Shown here in pieces: positions 32,472 through 44,727 of a DNA stretch of 64,000 bases. How positions within the stretch are numbered: the stretch's first letter is position 1; each line of letters begins with the position of its first letter. The DNA is from Ilex aquifolium (taxonomy: Eukaryota; Streptophyta; Magnoliopsida; Aquifoliales; Aquifoliaceae). The notes under the pieces were generated by a model. That model did no database searches, was not told the DNA's origin, and saw nothing but the letters and a program-made list of their open reading frames with translations. The position numbers were made by a program, and so were the translations under genes. The stretch covers positions 10,474,744 through 10,538,743 of the forward strand of contig OX637393.1 of NCBI GenBank assembly GCA_951799425.1, written 5' to 3'.

Positions 32472-33508
32472 ATGGTTGGTGGAAACGCTGTTGAATTGCG
32501 AGAACGTGTGATCCGCCTCGAAGATTTTCTAGGCGCTCCTAAAAGTGATGATGTAACCATCGTCGATGTGCAGATGGAGTAGCACGATATTCAGATTGTT
32601 GGTTTACAGATGGCTTTTGATAGCTATGTGGCCAACACCGATGCAAAGCTTACAACGATAATAGAGGACATTCTGTCCCTCACAGACGCTGTCAAAACTA
32701 ATCTGAAGGATCTTGAAGATGAAATGTCCCTGGTGAAGAGGGCCATGAATTCTCTACCTACTGTGGGCGAGACGTCTTCAAAAATCAAAGCCCCAGAACC
32801 AAAGGCCTTCGGAGGCAATCGAAGCGCTAAGGATCTGGAGAATTTCCTGTGGGACATGGAACAGTACTTTAAAGTTGACCAGGTGCCTGCTGGAGAGAAA
32901 ATGACTATTACCAGTATGTATCTTTCTGGTGACGCCAAGTCATGGTGGCGGACCCGGAATGAGGATGATGCATCTGCTAGGCGTGCAAAGATTGAGATGT
33001 GGGAGACCCTGAAAAAGGAATTGAAGGATCAATTCCTCCATAGCAATACGACCTGGATTGCTAGAGATTCGCTCAAGAAATTAAAGCACACCGGAATTGT
33101 TCATGATTACGTGAAGGAGTTCAGTTCGTTGATGTTGAACATCAAGAACATGTCAGAGGAGGACAAACACTTTAATTTCATGTCCGGGCTGCAAGGCTGG
33201 GCACAGGCCGAGTTGTGTAGGTAGGGGGTACGTGATTTGCCCACTGCCATCGTTGCTACAGACGGCCTTGTTGACTTCAAAATGGGCAATAGTCAAGGCC
33301 CTTATGAGAAGAAAAAGAAGGATGGTGGTGGCAGAAAAGATAAAGTTGGCACTTCCAAATATGCAAAGAAGGCGGATTGGAAGAAAAAGAAGAACGTTGC
33401 TGACTCTAAAAAGTCAGACAATAGCCAGAAAAAGAATGTCTTTGATTTTGGCTATTTCTCTGCGGTGGCCCCCATCGTGTCAAAGGCTGTCCCAAGCGAG
33501 AGAAGTTG
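32472..33508 (+). pseudogene. gag: Chromovirus gag
   Basis: Opens at ATG 32472 (MVGGNAVELRERVIRLEDF), a coiled-coil N-terminus. The capsid domain carries IKAPEPKAFGGNRSAKDLEN, FLWDMEQYF, YLSGDAKSWWRTR and LKDQFLHSNTTWIARDSL. A basic lysine-rich stretch follows (33310-33430). In-frame TAGs stand at 32580 and 33222. Near 33463 the frame changes inside the zinc knuckle, of which CGGPHRVKGCPKR can be read in another frame. Confidence 0.85.
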
Positions 33509-34162
33509 AGTGCCCTCGTTGCTGCAAGTAGGAATGACAGTGATGATGACTGCCCAACCCGACTTAACCCTCTCCAGTTGCTGAACATAATTACTATGGG
33601 CAAAGTTCAACAACCCCGCAAAGGCCTCATGTTTGTACAAGCCTGAGTGAATGGCAAGGAAGTTCTGGCCATGGTGGACAGGGGAGCCACCCATAATTTC
33701 GTTGGCCAGAGAAAGGAAGGAAAATTTGGCCTACAATTGACAGATAATGCTAGCAAGCTCAAGGCGGTAAACTCTGAAGCAATGTCAGGACATGGCATGA
33801 TAGAAATACACCTGAATGTGGGTCTGTGGGAAAGCCATATGAGCTTGATGGTTGTGCCCTTAGATGACTTTGATGTCATCTTAGGGAATGAATTATTTAT
33901 CAAGGCAAAGGTGGCACATATGCCACACTTGAATGGAGTGTTGATTACAGATGAGAAAACACCCTGCTTTGTGCCTGCAATCATGGCAAACCAAAGCAAG
34001 AAAGAAGGCAAGAGGAAGATGGAGATGTTGTCCGCTATGCAGGTGAAAACTGGGTTGGGGAAGGGCAAGATGACATACCTCGCAGCTTTGGTGGAGATCA
34101 AACCAGACGTACTGGTTGAAGTGCCTGATGCAGTGGCATATGTCTTGGGGGAATTTTTTTGA
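33465..34162 (+). pseudogene. pro: Chromovirus protease
   Basis: Frame shifted relative to gag; a TGA at 33644 precedes the retropepsin domain. The catalytic loop reads MVDRGATHNFVG: the aspartate is present, but arginine replaces the T/S of the D-T/S-G triad, which should abolish activity. The flap-side VVPLDDFDVILGNELF is conserved. A seven-T run near 34154-34160 shifts the frame into the RT. Confidence 0.8.
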
Positions 34163-34679
34163 TGTTATGCCCCTGGAACTCCCCAAAAGCCTTTCGCCCA
34201 GACGTGCAATTGACTACAAGATCGAGTTGGAGTCTGGTGCAAAGCCTCCAGCTCGTGCCCCTTACCAGATGTCGCCGATGGAACTGGCAGAATTAAGGAA
34301 GCAGTTGAACGAGTTGCTAGATTTTGGCAGTATGAAGCCATCCAAGGCGCCATATGGAGCCCTTGTTCTGTTCCAGAAGAAGCAAGATGGTTCGCTGTGT
34401 ATGTGCATCGACTATCGGGCCTTGAACAAGGTGACAATCAAGAACAAGTACCCTGTACCAAATGTTGTTGATCTATTTGATAGACTTTCCAAGGCAACCT
34501 TCTACACGAAGTTGGATCTAAGGACTAGGTATTGACAGGTTAGGATTACAGAGGGAGATGAGTCTAAAATTGTGTGTGTGACGCGCTATGGGTCTTTTGA
34601 GTTCCTTGTAATGCCGTTTGGGCTTACCATTGCCCCGACAACTTGTTACAATTTAATGAATGATGTCTTTTATGAGTAC

Positions 34680-35192
34680 TGATGAGCACATAATATTGCA
34701 TATTTGAAGAGCTCATTACATGCATTTTAACTCAACTTTTGCATTTAAGTACTTAGAGTTAGCCGAAATTATGAATAATGTTGATATTTTGATGTTGCAA
34801 GTTGTTATTGCTTAAATCATGTATTTTAGGACATTGCAACTATGTTGGATTTGTGGTGAAGGCATGGACACAATACATGAAGAATTGGAGGCTTAAAAGT
34901 GAAGAAATCAAGAAGGCATTGGTGCTTGGGAACAAGGGCACCAGCTGCAGCAACAATTGGAAGCACTGCCTCTGAATTCCTCCATTTTGACCATGATCTA
35001 CTCATAATTTGGAACAGTTCAAAACATGAAAGTTGTAGATATGGGTGTCTTCTGTTTGGTGTCCAAATTTCAGCCCAATCCAACGGTTAGATCAAGAGTT
35101 ATGCCGATTCTACCGAAGGTGGTCCAGTGCAGAAAAACAGTACCGGTACTCGGTACCGGTACCAAATGGTACCGGTACCCAGTACCGGTACT
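34680..35192 (+). repeat. Truncated 5' LTR of Athila-like derivative
   Basis: 513 bases matching 37254-37766 with two visible differences (34696-34697 region g/t, and c/t in the accc/acct at about 35180). Truncated at the palindromic array. Confidence 0.85.
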
Positions 35193-35282
35193 AAAAGTCT
35201 ACTGGAATCGTGGTACCGGTACCCAGTACCGGTACTAAAAGTCTACTGGAATCGCAGTACCGGTACCCAGTACCGGTACTGT
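35133..35282. repeat. GGTACCGGTACC palindromic tandem array
   Basis: Repeats of gtaccggtac with two full 44-base units (tggtaccggtacccagtacc plus a ggtactaaaagtctactgga tail) and a partial third. Every core is self-complementary. The 3' LTR has a shorter version at 37713-37766. Both strands translate into RYRYPVPV-like artefact frames. Confidence 0.85.
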
Positions 35283-37240
35283 TTTCCTGACATGCCCAAT
35301 CTCTGCAATGCTGCTCCACCTGCTTTTAGGGCCCCACCAACATTTCTCCCACATGTTCTAGTCTAAGTTGGGGGGTGTAAATAAGTTTTGTGTGTTTCAT
35401 TTTCTCTTTTATGTTTATATAAAAAGAAAAAAAAAAAAAAGAAAAAAGAAAAAAATGGGGTATCTCATTTCCCATTTTACTTTCATTGTTTTCATTGCAT
35501 GATTCCTTGTGCATTGAGGACAATGCATAGTTTAAGTTGGGGGGTGAGGTGCACCATTCACATGTTCCACCACTTTGTGTATAGAATAAGTTGGAAATGT
35601 GAAAATTTTGAAAAAATTTGGACAATTTTTGTGAAAAATAGTCAATATTGAACTATATTCCTCTATCCTAATTGTTATGGGATTTGTGAATTGCTTGATC
35701 TTCATTTTGAACTTTGAATACATGAGCACATTATAGAAGTTTATCCTATGCTTGAGTATCACATATGTGTTTTCTTTCAAACTCAACCATTGTGCACCTT
35801 GAATGTGTAATTTGGACAATTTACGGATTGAGTTCACATTTGAGTGCTTGACATGAATAGTGGAGATGAGTAAGTACCCGTGTGAGCCATTAGTGCCAAT
35901 TCTTGTTGGAAGGAACTTACATTTACTCAAGGAACAATTTTTCAAATTCCAAATTTGTTCAATAATCTCATTATGCTTGTTTTGGTTAGGTGTATTTGGG
36001 TAGTTAATTGACTTTGTCTTGATATGTACAATGCTCCCCTATGCCTATCTAGAGATGATCTTAGGCCATTTTTTGAATGCTTTGAGCCTTAGCCTTTTTC
36101 TTGAGAAATTTTATCCCTAGTGCCATGATTGAGCCTTAATTGAATTCGTTTCTATGCCACACATGTAACCAAGCCAATGAAAATGATAAATATCTACCGT
36201 ACCTTGGTTGTTCCTAGTGCTAAGTTGGGTGATAATAAAAGAAAAGGAATGATGGTGTGAAAAAATCAAACAAAAGGGATGAAGGATGTTGAAACTCAAA
36301 AGAGTTCAATGGAAAAAGAATGAAAATCCAAGAAAAGGAGAGAAAGGGAGTGAAAAAGGAGAAAAAGAAAAGGGAAAAATGTAAAGGAAAAGAAAGAAAA
36401 GAAACAAAGGGTGTGGTGATGGTGTGAAAATCAAAATCCCATAAAAGGGAAGTGTTTTTCTAAGATGAAGGTCATTCACCCGGAACAACCCTCTTTGTTA
36501 TCCTATATCCTTCGTTTCCCTTACCACAACATCACCCCAAGGCCCCATTATAACCCATGAAAGTCCTAAAAGATCTAGAGAAGCATGGGGGATGCATACT
36601 TTTAAAGAAAAAGAGAAGTTAATTTTACTATCTAATGCCCTAGCATTCCTTTCATGAGATTATGCCAAAGTTTTTTCATTTGTATACATGTGCTTCATTT
36701 TTGGATTATATGTGAGCATTTTGGTTTGTGAATAAGATTCTATCTCACATATACACATGGAGTGCATGCTAGGATAATCATTGAGTTATTCATTTTTAAG
36801 AGAAACCCTTGGTGAGTTTTTGCATCAAAGCTTAATTTGGATAGCCATGTGAATGTGAATTCCGTTGTGTAAATGCTTAAATTACATGTCCATTTCACAC
36901 ACACACGAGTTTTGAAAGGAAATGTATAGGTGAATACTCTAGAATATTATTTAAAGCTATAATGTGTTGCATGTGTTTTTAGTTAGGATGTTTTGAACAT
37001 AGCTTTTTATTGAAATCTCATTGCTAGTTAAGATAGGGGAATATACTTTAAATATTGGATATTAGAAAGAAGTTTGTAGGTACCTTCACTGGAAACCTTC
37101 ACGAGACAAAACTCGTCCACTAGGGATCACCTAGGGGTTTAAAGGCTTGTTGCATGTGCTAAATGCAATTGCGGAATTAGTATAGGTTTATTTTTGTTTG
37201 CTTGCTTTTACATTTTGTTTGCTAGGGACTAGCAAAGCTT

Positions 37241-37253
37241 AAGTTGGGGGGTG
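37241..37253 (+). other. Purine-rich tract before 3' LTR of Athila-like derivative
   Basis: aagttggggggtg directly before the TG of the 3' LTR, acting as the likely polypurine tract. Two more copies of the block occur at about 35362 and 35532. Confidence 0.5.
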
Positions 37254-39105
37254 TGATGAGCACATAATATTTCATATTTGAAGAGCTCATTACATGCATT
37301 TTAACTCAACTTTTGCATTTAAGTACTTAGAGTTAGCCGAAATTATGAATAATGTTGATATTTTGATGTTGCAAGTTGTTATTGCTTAAATCATGTATTT
37401 TAGGACATTGCAACTATGTTGGATTTGTGGTGAAGGCATGGACACAATACATGAAGAATTGGAGGCTTAAAAGTGAAGAAATCAAGAAGGCATTGGTGCT
37501 TGGGAACAAGGGCACCAGCTGCAGCAACAATTGGAAGCACTGCCTCTGAATTCCTCCATTTTGACCATGATCTACTCATAATTTGGAACAGTTCAAAACA
37601 TGAAAGTTGTAGATATGGGTGTCTTCTGTTTGGTGTCCAAATTTCAGCCCAATCCAACGGTTAGATCAAGAGTTATGCCGATTCTACCGAAGGTGGTCCA
37701 GTGCAGAAAAACAGTACCGGTACTCGGTACCGGTACCAAATGGTACCGGTACCTAGTACCGGTACTCCGGACCTTCTGGTCGCGAAAACAGTCTGTAACT
37801 CAAATTTGAGGCTTGGGGGTCCCACCTACACTTCTCCCACGCCTATCCCAACATTTCCTTACACATTTGCATGCCTCCCTGACACAATTTGAAGACTTTG
37901 GAGGCAAATGCATTGAATGAAGAGGAGGGAGAAGTGGGCTGCCATAGTGGGTTGCAGGCTGGTCTGTCCAAGGCTTCAACTCAGCCCCCTTTTTGTGTAA
38001 GACCTACCACAGGCTATGGGGGACCACCATGGACGAAATTCAAGGCTCTGACTCTCCATTATACATTCAACATTCAACACACAAGAAGAAGTGTGGCTAC
38101 CTAAGCTTAGAGTAGTTTTAGTGAGGAAGATGATGAAGAGTGTACAAGTTTAGATTTTTGCATTTTCTTCACCCATTTTCTCTTGTAATCTTCAGTAATA
38201 CTTTTGTAAGCTTCCTTTATTTACTTTGAATGTCATTTACTTCAAGTGCATTGCAAGTTTAGTTATGCTTTCTTGATTCTACCATTGTTGTTTTTGAGTT
38301 TTGCATTTCACGTTCGTAAGTGGGTATTGAATGTTTATTTTCATAGTTTAACTTTTCTTGCATTTAGTTAAGTTTCATGCTTCATTTCTTCTACATGTCT
38401 TCCATTTACATTAATGTATTTCCTTTCAAGCATGAGTAGCTAGATTTAAGTTGGTTAATCCAAGGGAAAATTCCTCTTGGGAATACCATGTTCAAATCTT
38501 CTTCGTTCCTCCCTTTAGAGTCAAATGGTTCGGTTTGACGGGGTTGAGAGTGGATGAGTTGGTGAGCCTTTGATATTCCGTAGGCCTAGTCACGGTTTAT
38601 GCTTAGATACTCACCAATCTCGTCCCTAGCTTCCCCCGAATCAATCGTTCATTCATGCTCAATCGGAGGAAGGCTTTGAGTTGATTTGGTATTCCCATTG
38701 GAATGAACCCTTGGGATTAGCCAACACTTGCTTTCTTGCATTTTCATTTTGAACAAAACTCACCAAAACACAAATACAAGATTTTACACTTTCTTTTCAC
38801 TTTTGCAAAATCACTTTCACAAAACTCCCTTTCCTTCCCTGAGGAGACGACCTTGGAATATTTTCCAAGTAAAACACACGACCACAAAAGACTCCTTTCG
38901 ATTGGGGAGCATTTTTGTGCACACCGCATCTCATTCCATCTATTTTGTTCATCCATTTCCCACCATTTGTTCGTTGTTGCCTAATCTTTTGCGTTACCCC
39001 GAGGGAGAGTAACACTCCCCCATCCATATAAGTCATATACAATACACACATTGAGGGTGAGGGTGATGTTACGAGGTTAGGAACGACGTAGTTTCCAATC
39101 AATCA
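37254..39105 (+). repeat. 3' LTR of Athila-like derivative
   Basis: 1,852 bases from tgatgagcac to aatcaatca. The second half contains Athila-LTR-like phrases (ttcctcttgggaatacc, cgaatcaatcgttcattc, gaggagacgaccttggaata). No coding frame; short frames within it are incidental. Confidence 0.8.
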
Positions 39106-39477
39106 AGTACATCGATGTCTTTATGGTTGTTTATTTAGATGATATTGTGATCTATAGTGAAACGTTGGAGGATCATATAGGTCACTTGAAGGCGGTGTTC
39201 TCATGGCTTAGAGAGCACCGGCTGTATGCTAAGAAGGAGAAATGTGAATTCTGTCGTCAAGAAGTGATGTTCTTGGGACATTGGATTAGCAAAGGCCAGA
39301 TCCAGATGGATGAGGGGAAGGTGAAGGCAATTGTTGATTGGCCTGCACCAACCAAGGTGTCTGAACTGCGGTCGTTCCTTGGCCTAGCCAATTATTATCG
39401 CAAGTTCATCAAGGGCTATTCCAAGAAGTGCAATGTTCTGACTGACTTGCTAAAGAAAGACCAAAAGTGGGACTAGA

Positions 39478-41447
39478 ATGGTGCCTGTCAGACAGCTTTG
39501 GAGAAGCTGAAGCATGCAGTATCTTCTGCACCTGCACTGAGACTGGTTGACTTCGATCTGCCATTTGAAGTGCACACAGTTGCGTCTGATCGTGCCATTT
39601 GAGGAGTCCTTGTTCAAGAGGGACACCCTGTTGCCTTTAAAAGCCAGAAACTGAAAGATGCTGAGCAGCGATACTCAGCACACGAAAAGGAAATGACTGT
39701 TGTGGTGCATTGTCTTGAAATCTAGAGGCATTACTTGCTGGGAATGAAGTTCACCGTTGTGATAGACAATGTGGCGAACACTTATTTCAAGTCCCAGAAG
39801 AAGTTGACCCCAAAGCAGGCCCGATGGCAGGAATTTGTTGCTGAGTCCGATTTTGTATGGGTACACAGACCTGGGAGGCAGAATCAAGTTGATGATGCAT
39901 TAAGTAGGAATGAAGTCCAAGATTATGTTGCTGCACTGTCCACTGTGCAGACTGACTTCCTTGCAAGAGTCAAAGAGCATGCCCAGACCGATGTTGCTTA
40001 TGGCAAATTGAAGCAACAAGTTGGTGAGGGTCTAGTGTATAGATATTGGATTGATGACGATTTGCATTATGCCAAAGGTGGCAGACTCTATGTTCCTGCT
40101 GGAGGGGGACTAAGACTGGAGTTGTTGCGTGAGACACACAACTCCCAGTGGGCTGGACATCTCGGAATAGAGAGGATACTTGCATTGCTGGCTCGCTCTT
40201 ATTACTGGCCCAAGATGGAAGATGATGTTGGGGCCTATGTCAAAACTTGTCTCGTGTGCCAACTTGACAAGGTTGGGAAGAAGAAGGCAGCAGGCTTGCT
40301 TCAGCCACTGCCCATTCCAGACAGACCGTGGCAGTCAGCCTCGATGGATTTTATATGTAACCTGCCAATGGTTGATGGTATGCGTTCGATCATGGTGGTG
40401 GTCGATCGTTTCTCCAAGTATGCGGTATTCATTCATGCACCCCATGCTTGCCCAGCGGATGTTGCTGCAGAACTATTTTACGAGTCCGTGGTGAAGTACT
40501 TCGGATTGCCTGAAGATATAGTCAGTGATCGCGACACTAGGTTCATTGGTAGATTCTGGATGGTGTTGTTCAATCTCATTGGTTCTGAGTTAAAGTTCTC
40601 TACAGCAAGTCATCCTCAGACTGATGGATGGACTGAGCGGATCAATGCCTTGCTGGAGGACTATCTGCAGCACTACGTCACTGCAAGTCAAAAAAATTAG
40701 GTAGAGCTAATGGAAACTGCCCAATTTTGCTACAACTTGCACAGATCTTCAGCAACAAGAATGAGTCCCAGCGAGTTGGCTATGGGACAACAACCACTTA
40801 CTCCTCAGGAAGTGGTGAAACAGAGGATCGGAGGAAAATGTTCTGCTGCATATCGATTTTCCCATTCCATGCAGGGACTGCTTGACGAGGCAAAGGACAG
40901 CTTGGCCAAAGCTGCCCGACGAATGAAGAAGTATGTTGATCAAGGCCGCAGACCACTGGAATTTCAATTTGGTGATCTTGTCTTGCTGAAATTGACTCCT
41001 GCAATATGGAAAAGGATCAACAACAAGGTAGTACACCATAGGCTTGTTCCCAAGTACGATGGCCCCTTCGAAATGATGAAGAAGGTCGGGAATGTTGCCT
41101 ATCGCCTGAAGTTGCCTGATCGATTGAAAATTCATCCAACTTTTCATGTGAGTTTTCTGAAGCCTTTTCATGAAGACTTGCTGAATGCTGGAAGGAAACA
41201 AGCCAGGAGGGCTCTGCCTATAATCAGGAAACAGTTAGACAGAGAAGTCGATAAAATTCTGTCTCACTGGACCATGGTCAGAGTAAAAAGAATCGTAGGA
41301 CTAATTTTCTGGTACATTGGAAAGGTGGTTCCGAGGTAGATGTGAGTTGGTAAAGAGATGTGACTCTTTGGCAGTTTGAGAAATAGATCAAGGAGTATTG
41401 GGACAACCTCTCGACGAGGACGTCGAGCTCTTCTGGAGGGGGTGGTT
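39478..41447 (+). pseudogene. Chromovirus RNase H, integrase and chromodomain
   Basis: Continues the RT frame. RNase H: VDFDLPFEVHTVASD, RYSAHEKEMTVVVHCL, with stops at 39600 and 39723. Integrase: HHCC finger (HNSQWAGHLG ... CLVCQLDK, 40137-40265), DDE core (SASMDFICNLPM, DIVSDRDTRF, glutamate in DGWTERINAL), stop at 40698. C-terminus: GDLVLLKLTP, YDGPFEMMKKVGNVAYRLKLP and HPTFHVSFLKPF. The chromodomain begins at about 41240 (REVDKILSHWT) and continues in another frame after about 41290 (TNFLVHWKGGSE, VTLWQFEK, IKEYWDNL), with internal stops. A chromodomain targets integration to modified chromatin. Dead copy. Confidence 0.88.
41436..41447 (+). other. Polypurine tract region of chromovirus
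   Basis: gagggggtggtt just before the 3' LTR start (tgttaccccc at 41448). Confidence 0.5.
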
Positions 41448-42314
41448 TGTTACCCCCTTAGCTCGTTGGTGACATTGGCATGTGGCTACCCCGCCAAAAG
41501 GCACCCATGCCTTAGCCAAATTGGGTTTCGCTTGAGGAAGCGAACCCTTGGTGCAATCAGTGGGTGATTGAAGACCCATGCATGGCTGAGTGAGGCAACA
41601 CATGCATGGGCACGTGGGCACAAGAAATCATGCAAGCAAGGTAGCCAGATGGCTTCAATTGTGGGGCAATGCTAGCTTGGAAGACTAAGCCATGGCCTGG
41701 GCATAACTAGGCACGAATGCAAGACAATCAGATGCTGAGGGCTCACAAGAAAGGCACATGCACAACATGTGATGAAGTTGTAGCATGTGCCCTGCAGATG
41801 GTGGCAGTTATGTGCAGTTGTTGGCAGGTGCACAACATATGGGAATCTCTGTCATGTGCACACAACATGCAGGGAAGTTGTAAGCAGTTGCTGGCTTGGT
41901 CAGCCAATAGTTGCAACTGCCTCTGCCATGACCAACACAATGAAAGGAGTGGCTAAAGGTGTCAGCCATTCTCAGCAGGCTTGTGGGCATATTTGAATTG
42001 TTATGCAGTTGCCTAGGCGGTTGGGCTTATAACCGCCACCCTGAACATTATAAATAGGCATGCCTGGGTCTGCAGTGCAAACAAGAGAGTTGGGCACATT
42101 TTTATAGGCAGACCCAAGGTTGAGTTTCCTTATACTTTGCTGAGAAAGAAAGGTTTGGTCAATTGACCTGTAAAGCTTGTGTGATGCGTGTGTGTTTGCT
42201 TATTGTCCCTATTTTGTTCGTGTGTGCATTTTGTGAGTGTTTGGATGAGACTGGGTGTTGGATCTCAGTGCCATCACGAGGCATAAATTTGGTGAGAAAT
42301 TTAACCCCGTGACA
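41448..42314 (+). repeat. 3' LTR of chromovirus
   Basis: 867 bases from tgttacccccttagctcg to ttaaccccgtgaca. Differs from the 5' LTR at many sites and has an extra segment near 41738-41762 (gagggctcacaagaaaggca). Confidence 0.87.
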
Positions 42315-43012
42315 CTTGTATATGTTTACTTTTGGCCTTGTTTAAATTTTTGTAAACAAAAACTTGTTTTAAATTAAAAAGGAATGTATATGGGAATTTT
42401 TTTTTTTTTGAATGAATGTACGTAGAGATGATGATTATGGTAGTATCTGATACTAAGCAATTGAGTATAGATGTCTGAATGGTGAATGGGACATCCGGAC
42501 TCTAAAAACTCTTTGTCCAGACTTACGACTTGATTTTAACCTAGATATAAGACGATGTAGGAACGTTCATGAAATACATTTTTTTAGCCTTTAAAGTCTA
42601 GTTTCTACTGTCCAAAAATCAGATCAATTGGATGTCGGAGTAAATGGTTATAACCAAAAGATTAAGTTAGTGTCAAATTCATTTCTACCCAAATTTTCCT
42701 TAAAATATGTTTTAACTCCAGAATACTTCTAAACTCCTAATACATCCCATATCACATCTCTCAAGGTTTCTCGACCTTTTGGATTCAATGGTAGCTTTAT
42801 TTTGACCTAAAAATATTTAAAAAATCACCTATCCACACTTCTCAAGCTTAAACGCCTCCGAAACTAAATTCGACCCAAAAGTCAATACCCGCGAAACTAA
42901 AACTTTATGATCAATCTTTTACGAATGATACAAAGTTTCTATCATTCTTTTAGAATTACTCTTAATATCATGTTATCCATCTTTACATTTTGTATGAGGT
43001 CTTACACAATTA
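42315..43012. other. Continuation of the LTR-like relic, AT-rich
   Basis: Resumes after CTTGT (42315-42319). No gene. Phrases near 42600 (tccaaaaatcagatcaattggatg) look like non-coding LTR or UTR sequence, but no partner copy is present. Confidence 0.35.
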
Positions 43013-44210
43013 CCAAATTCAAAGTTAATTTATTAATTAGCCCTTTGAACCCCTTTTAACATGAACAACCCAAACCCGTCTTGTCAATTGATGTATGAAT
43101 TTGTCAATTGAAAGATTAACACTCAATTTCACCAAGATGAAAATCTCCATCCAAATCCACAATCCCCAAAACCACTATTTAATGACTTGAAATATAAACA
43201 ATCAATTCATCAAACATATATTGCGCGTGTATGCATCAATTACAAGTGTAAAAGTAAATAAAACAATAAAGAGACAAGCAATTGTTGACGTGGAAACCCT
43301 TCTTGGGAAGCACCACGAAGAATTACTTTAGGGTTCACCAAAGCTTAATCCACTATCCCAAGGTCAATCAATAAGTACTCGAAACTTATACCTCAACCAC
43401 TTCCTATGGCTAAATGCTCATTTCCTTTAATAGATCTCTCTACCAAAACATCCACTTCGACATTATGGATAGTTTCACTTGAATGCCTCCACCGCAATAG
43501 ATTGTTTAGAACTCCAAAAATATTTAAGGCTTCACACTCAAGACTCTCGGAATGCACACTTTTTCAAGTGGGTTTCTGTAAACACCAAGCAATACCTTCT
43601 TCTTCAATGTGTGAAGTTGAATGGAAGAATCAAGATGGTTGGCCTTTTTGGACGTAGGGATCTAGGAATGTTCTTGAAGCACTCCAGGAAGGTTTGAGTC
43701 TTTTTTAGAGGCTACCCTAGCTAAAAACTACATCCCCCTATTTATAAGGTTTGTTTTGAGGACCAAGTAAACCAAAATTTATGTGCGACCGCTTGAGCAG
43801 TGGGAGAGTGTCGGGAGGGTAGTAGCTACTGGAATGGATAAAAGATTCAAATCATAGTAGTAGAATAGGGGACTGCTCTCCCACCCTTAAGTGCTCAAGA
43901 GCAATACCCTTAAATGGTCAAGAGGTTGTTCTCCACCGCCCACTCGTTCAATCTTTCCTGATTTTATCCCCAAGTGTTCAAAGACCGCTTTAGCAAAGGC
44001 TTGCAAACATAGGACGATCCCTATTGATTTTCTAAGCCTAAAACCAAGCGAAAAACTTGTCCTCTTGAGCACTTAAGGGTGTTGCTTAAGTAGGGTCCGA
44101 TTATAGCTCAAACTTTGTTTGTTTGCAAAGCGCAAAAAGATTTAGAAAATTTTTTCTTTAAAAATCCATAGGAGCCACACTCGAATTCATCACCGATGCC
44201 ATTTTAATTG
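43013..44210 (-). repeat. Copia LTR copy (3' side), edge decayed
   Basis: Aligns by eye with 47650-48800: ttaattagccctttgaacccc, tgaaagattaacactcaatt, accactatttaatgacttga, ggtttgttttgaggaccaa, cctaaaaccaagcgaaaaac. On the low side the similarity stops at about 43013 without a recognisable terminus. Relative to the minus-strand gag at 46178-47335 it stands where the 3' LTR should be. Confidence 0.65.
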
Positions 44211-44727
44211 ATAATTGATGAGGTTTTTATATTCCTAATCCCAATATAAATCATTAATAATTGATTAGGTTTTTATCTTCCTAATCCCCATATAAATTCT
44301 TGTAAAATTCTACTTTGAGTGGATCCAGCCTTTAGCCTCTCTTTTCTTAGATTTTTATGTATTCTTGTTTTATGGATTATTGAACCCTAAACTAAAAGTT
44401 AGGAACGATTATTCTAATTAAGCATGGTTTTTATTTTGATTCATTGTGTTTTGATGTGATTATTCTTATTTATTGAATCATGTCTTTTAGTAGAGTTTTT
44501 GCTTTATAAAATCTTCTGATTTGTTGCGCCACGTACATCGTCATCCAGAATTCAAAACACTCCTATTTTTTAAGAAATACTCTCCTCTACGAATTCTCTC
44601 CTTCCCTAACTCAGATTTTTCCTCTAAATTCACTCTTTTTTCACTTAGATCCTTTTGGGTCTTTTCCTCTAGTGATTATCAACGTTTCTACCGATTATTT
44701 TTCACTAGCTAGACATAAAATCTTCCA
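44211..44727. other. Leader of the second transposon-protein relic
   Basis: Contains a local duplication (attgatgaggtttttat and attgattaggtttttatctt, about 44213-44275). No gene. Confidence 0.4.

Larger units (their letters stand above)
34680..39105 (+). mobile_element. Non-autonomous Athila-like LTR retrotransposon derivative
   Basis: Begins TGATGAGCAC, ends AATCAATCA, and is flanked by the perfect duplication AGTAC (34675-34679 and 39106-39110). A direct repeat of its first 513 bases (34680-35192) recurs at 37254-37766, where it starts a 1,852-base 3' LTR. Between them, phrases such as attgaggacaatgcatag and three aagttggggggtg blocks (35360, 35530, 37240) match the 3' untranslated part of Athila-type elements. 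There is no gag or pol. The 5' LTR stops at 35192 inside a palindromic GGTACC array, so its remainder, the primer site and the coding region are missing. By eye the repeats differ at only two positions in 513, so insertion was recent. Confidence 0.87.
34155..39477 (+). pseudogene. RT: Chromovirus reverse transcriptase, split by nested element
   Basis: The first part, 34155-34679, holds [63 protein letters not shown] and [14 protein letters not shown], with a TGA at 34533. The nested element occupies 34680-39105. The second part resumes in the same frame at 39111 and includes [20 protein letters not shown] (catalytic YLDD intact) and [19 protein letters not shown], ending at TAG 39475. The junction is exact once one copy of the duplicated AGTAC is discounted. 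Confidence 0.9.
31584..42314 (+). mobile_element. Degraded chromovirus (Ty3/gypsy), nested insert inside RT
   Basis: LTRs at 31584-32444 and 41448-42314, primer-binding site at 32447, and gag, protease, RT, RNase H, integrase and chromodomain in gypsy order. Without the 4,431 bases of the nested element and its duplicated target, it is about 6.3 kb. At least eight stops and three frame changes disable it. The LTRs have clearly diverged, including a gap of about 25 bases, so it is much older than the Tat element. CTTGT follows the 3' LTR (42315-42319) and stands at 31582-31586 at the 5' edge, which fits a target duplication if the first few bases of the 5' LTR were lost. The tail STRTSSSSGGGG-type linker suggests the Galadriel/Reina side of the chromoviruses, but this is uncertain. 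Confidence 0.88.

Noticed and set aside
34826..35090. Identical frames repeated at 37400-37664
   Set aside because: Both are within the direct LTR repeats of the Athila-like derivative, so identity reflects duplication, not coding constraint.
35026..35366. RYRYPVPV-like frames
   Set aside because: Artefact of the palindromic GGTACC array.
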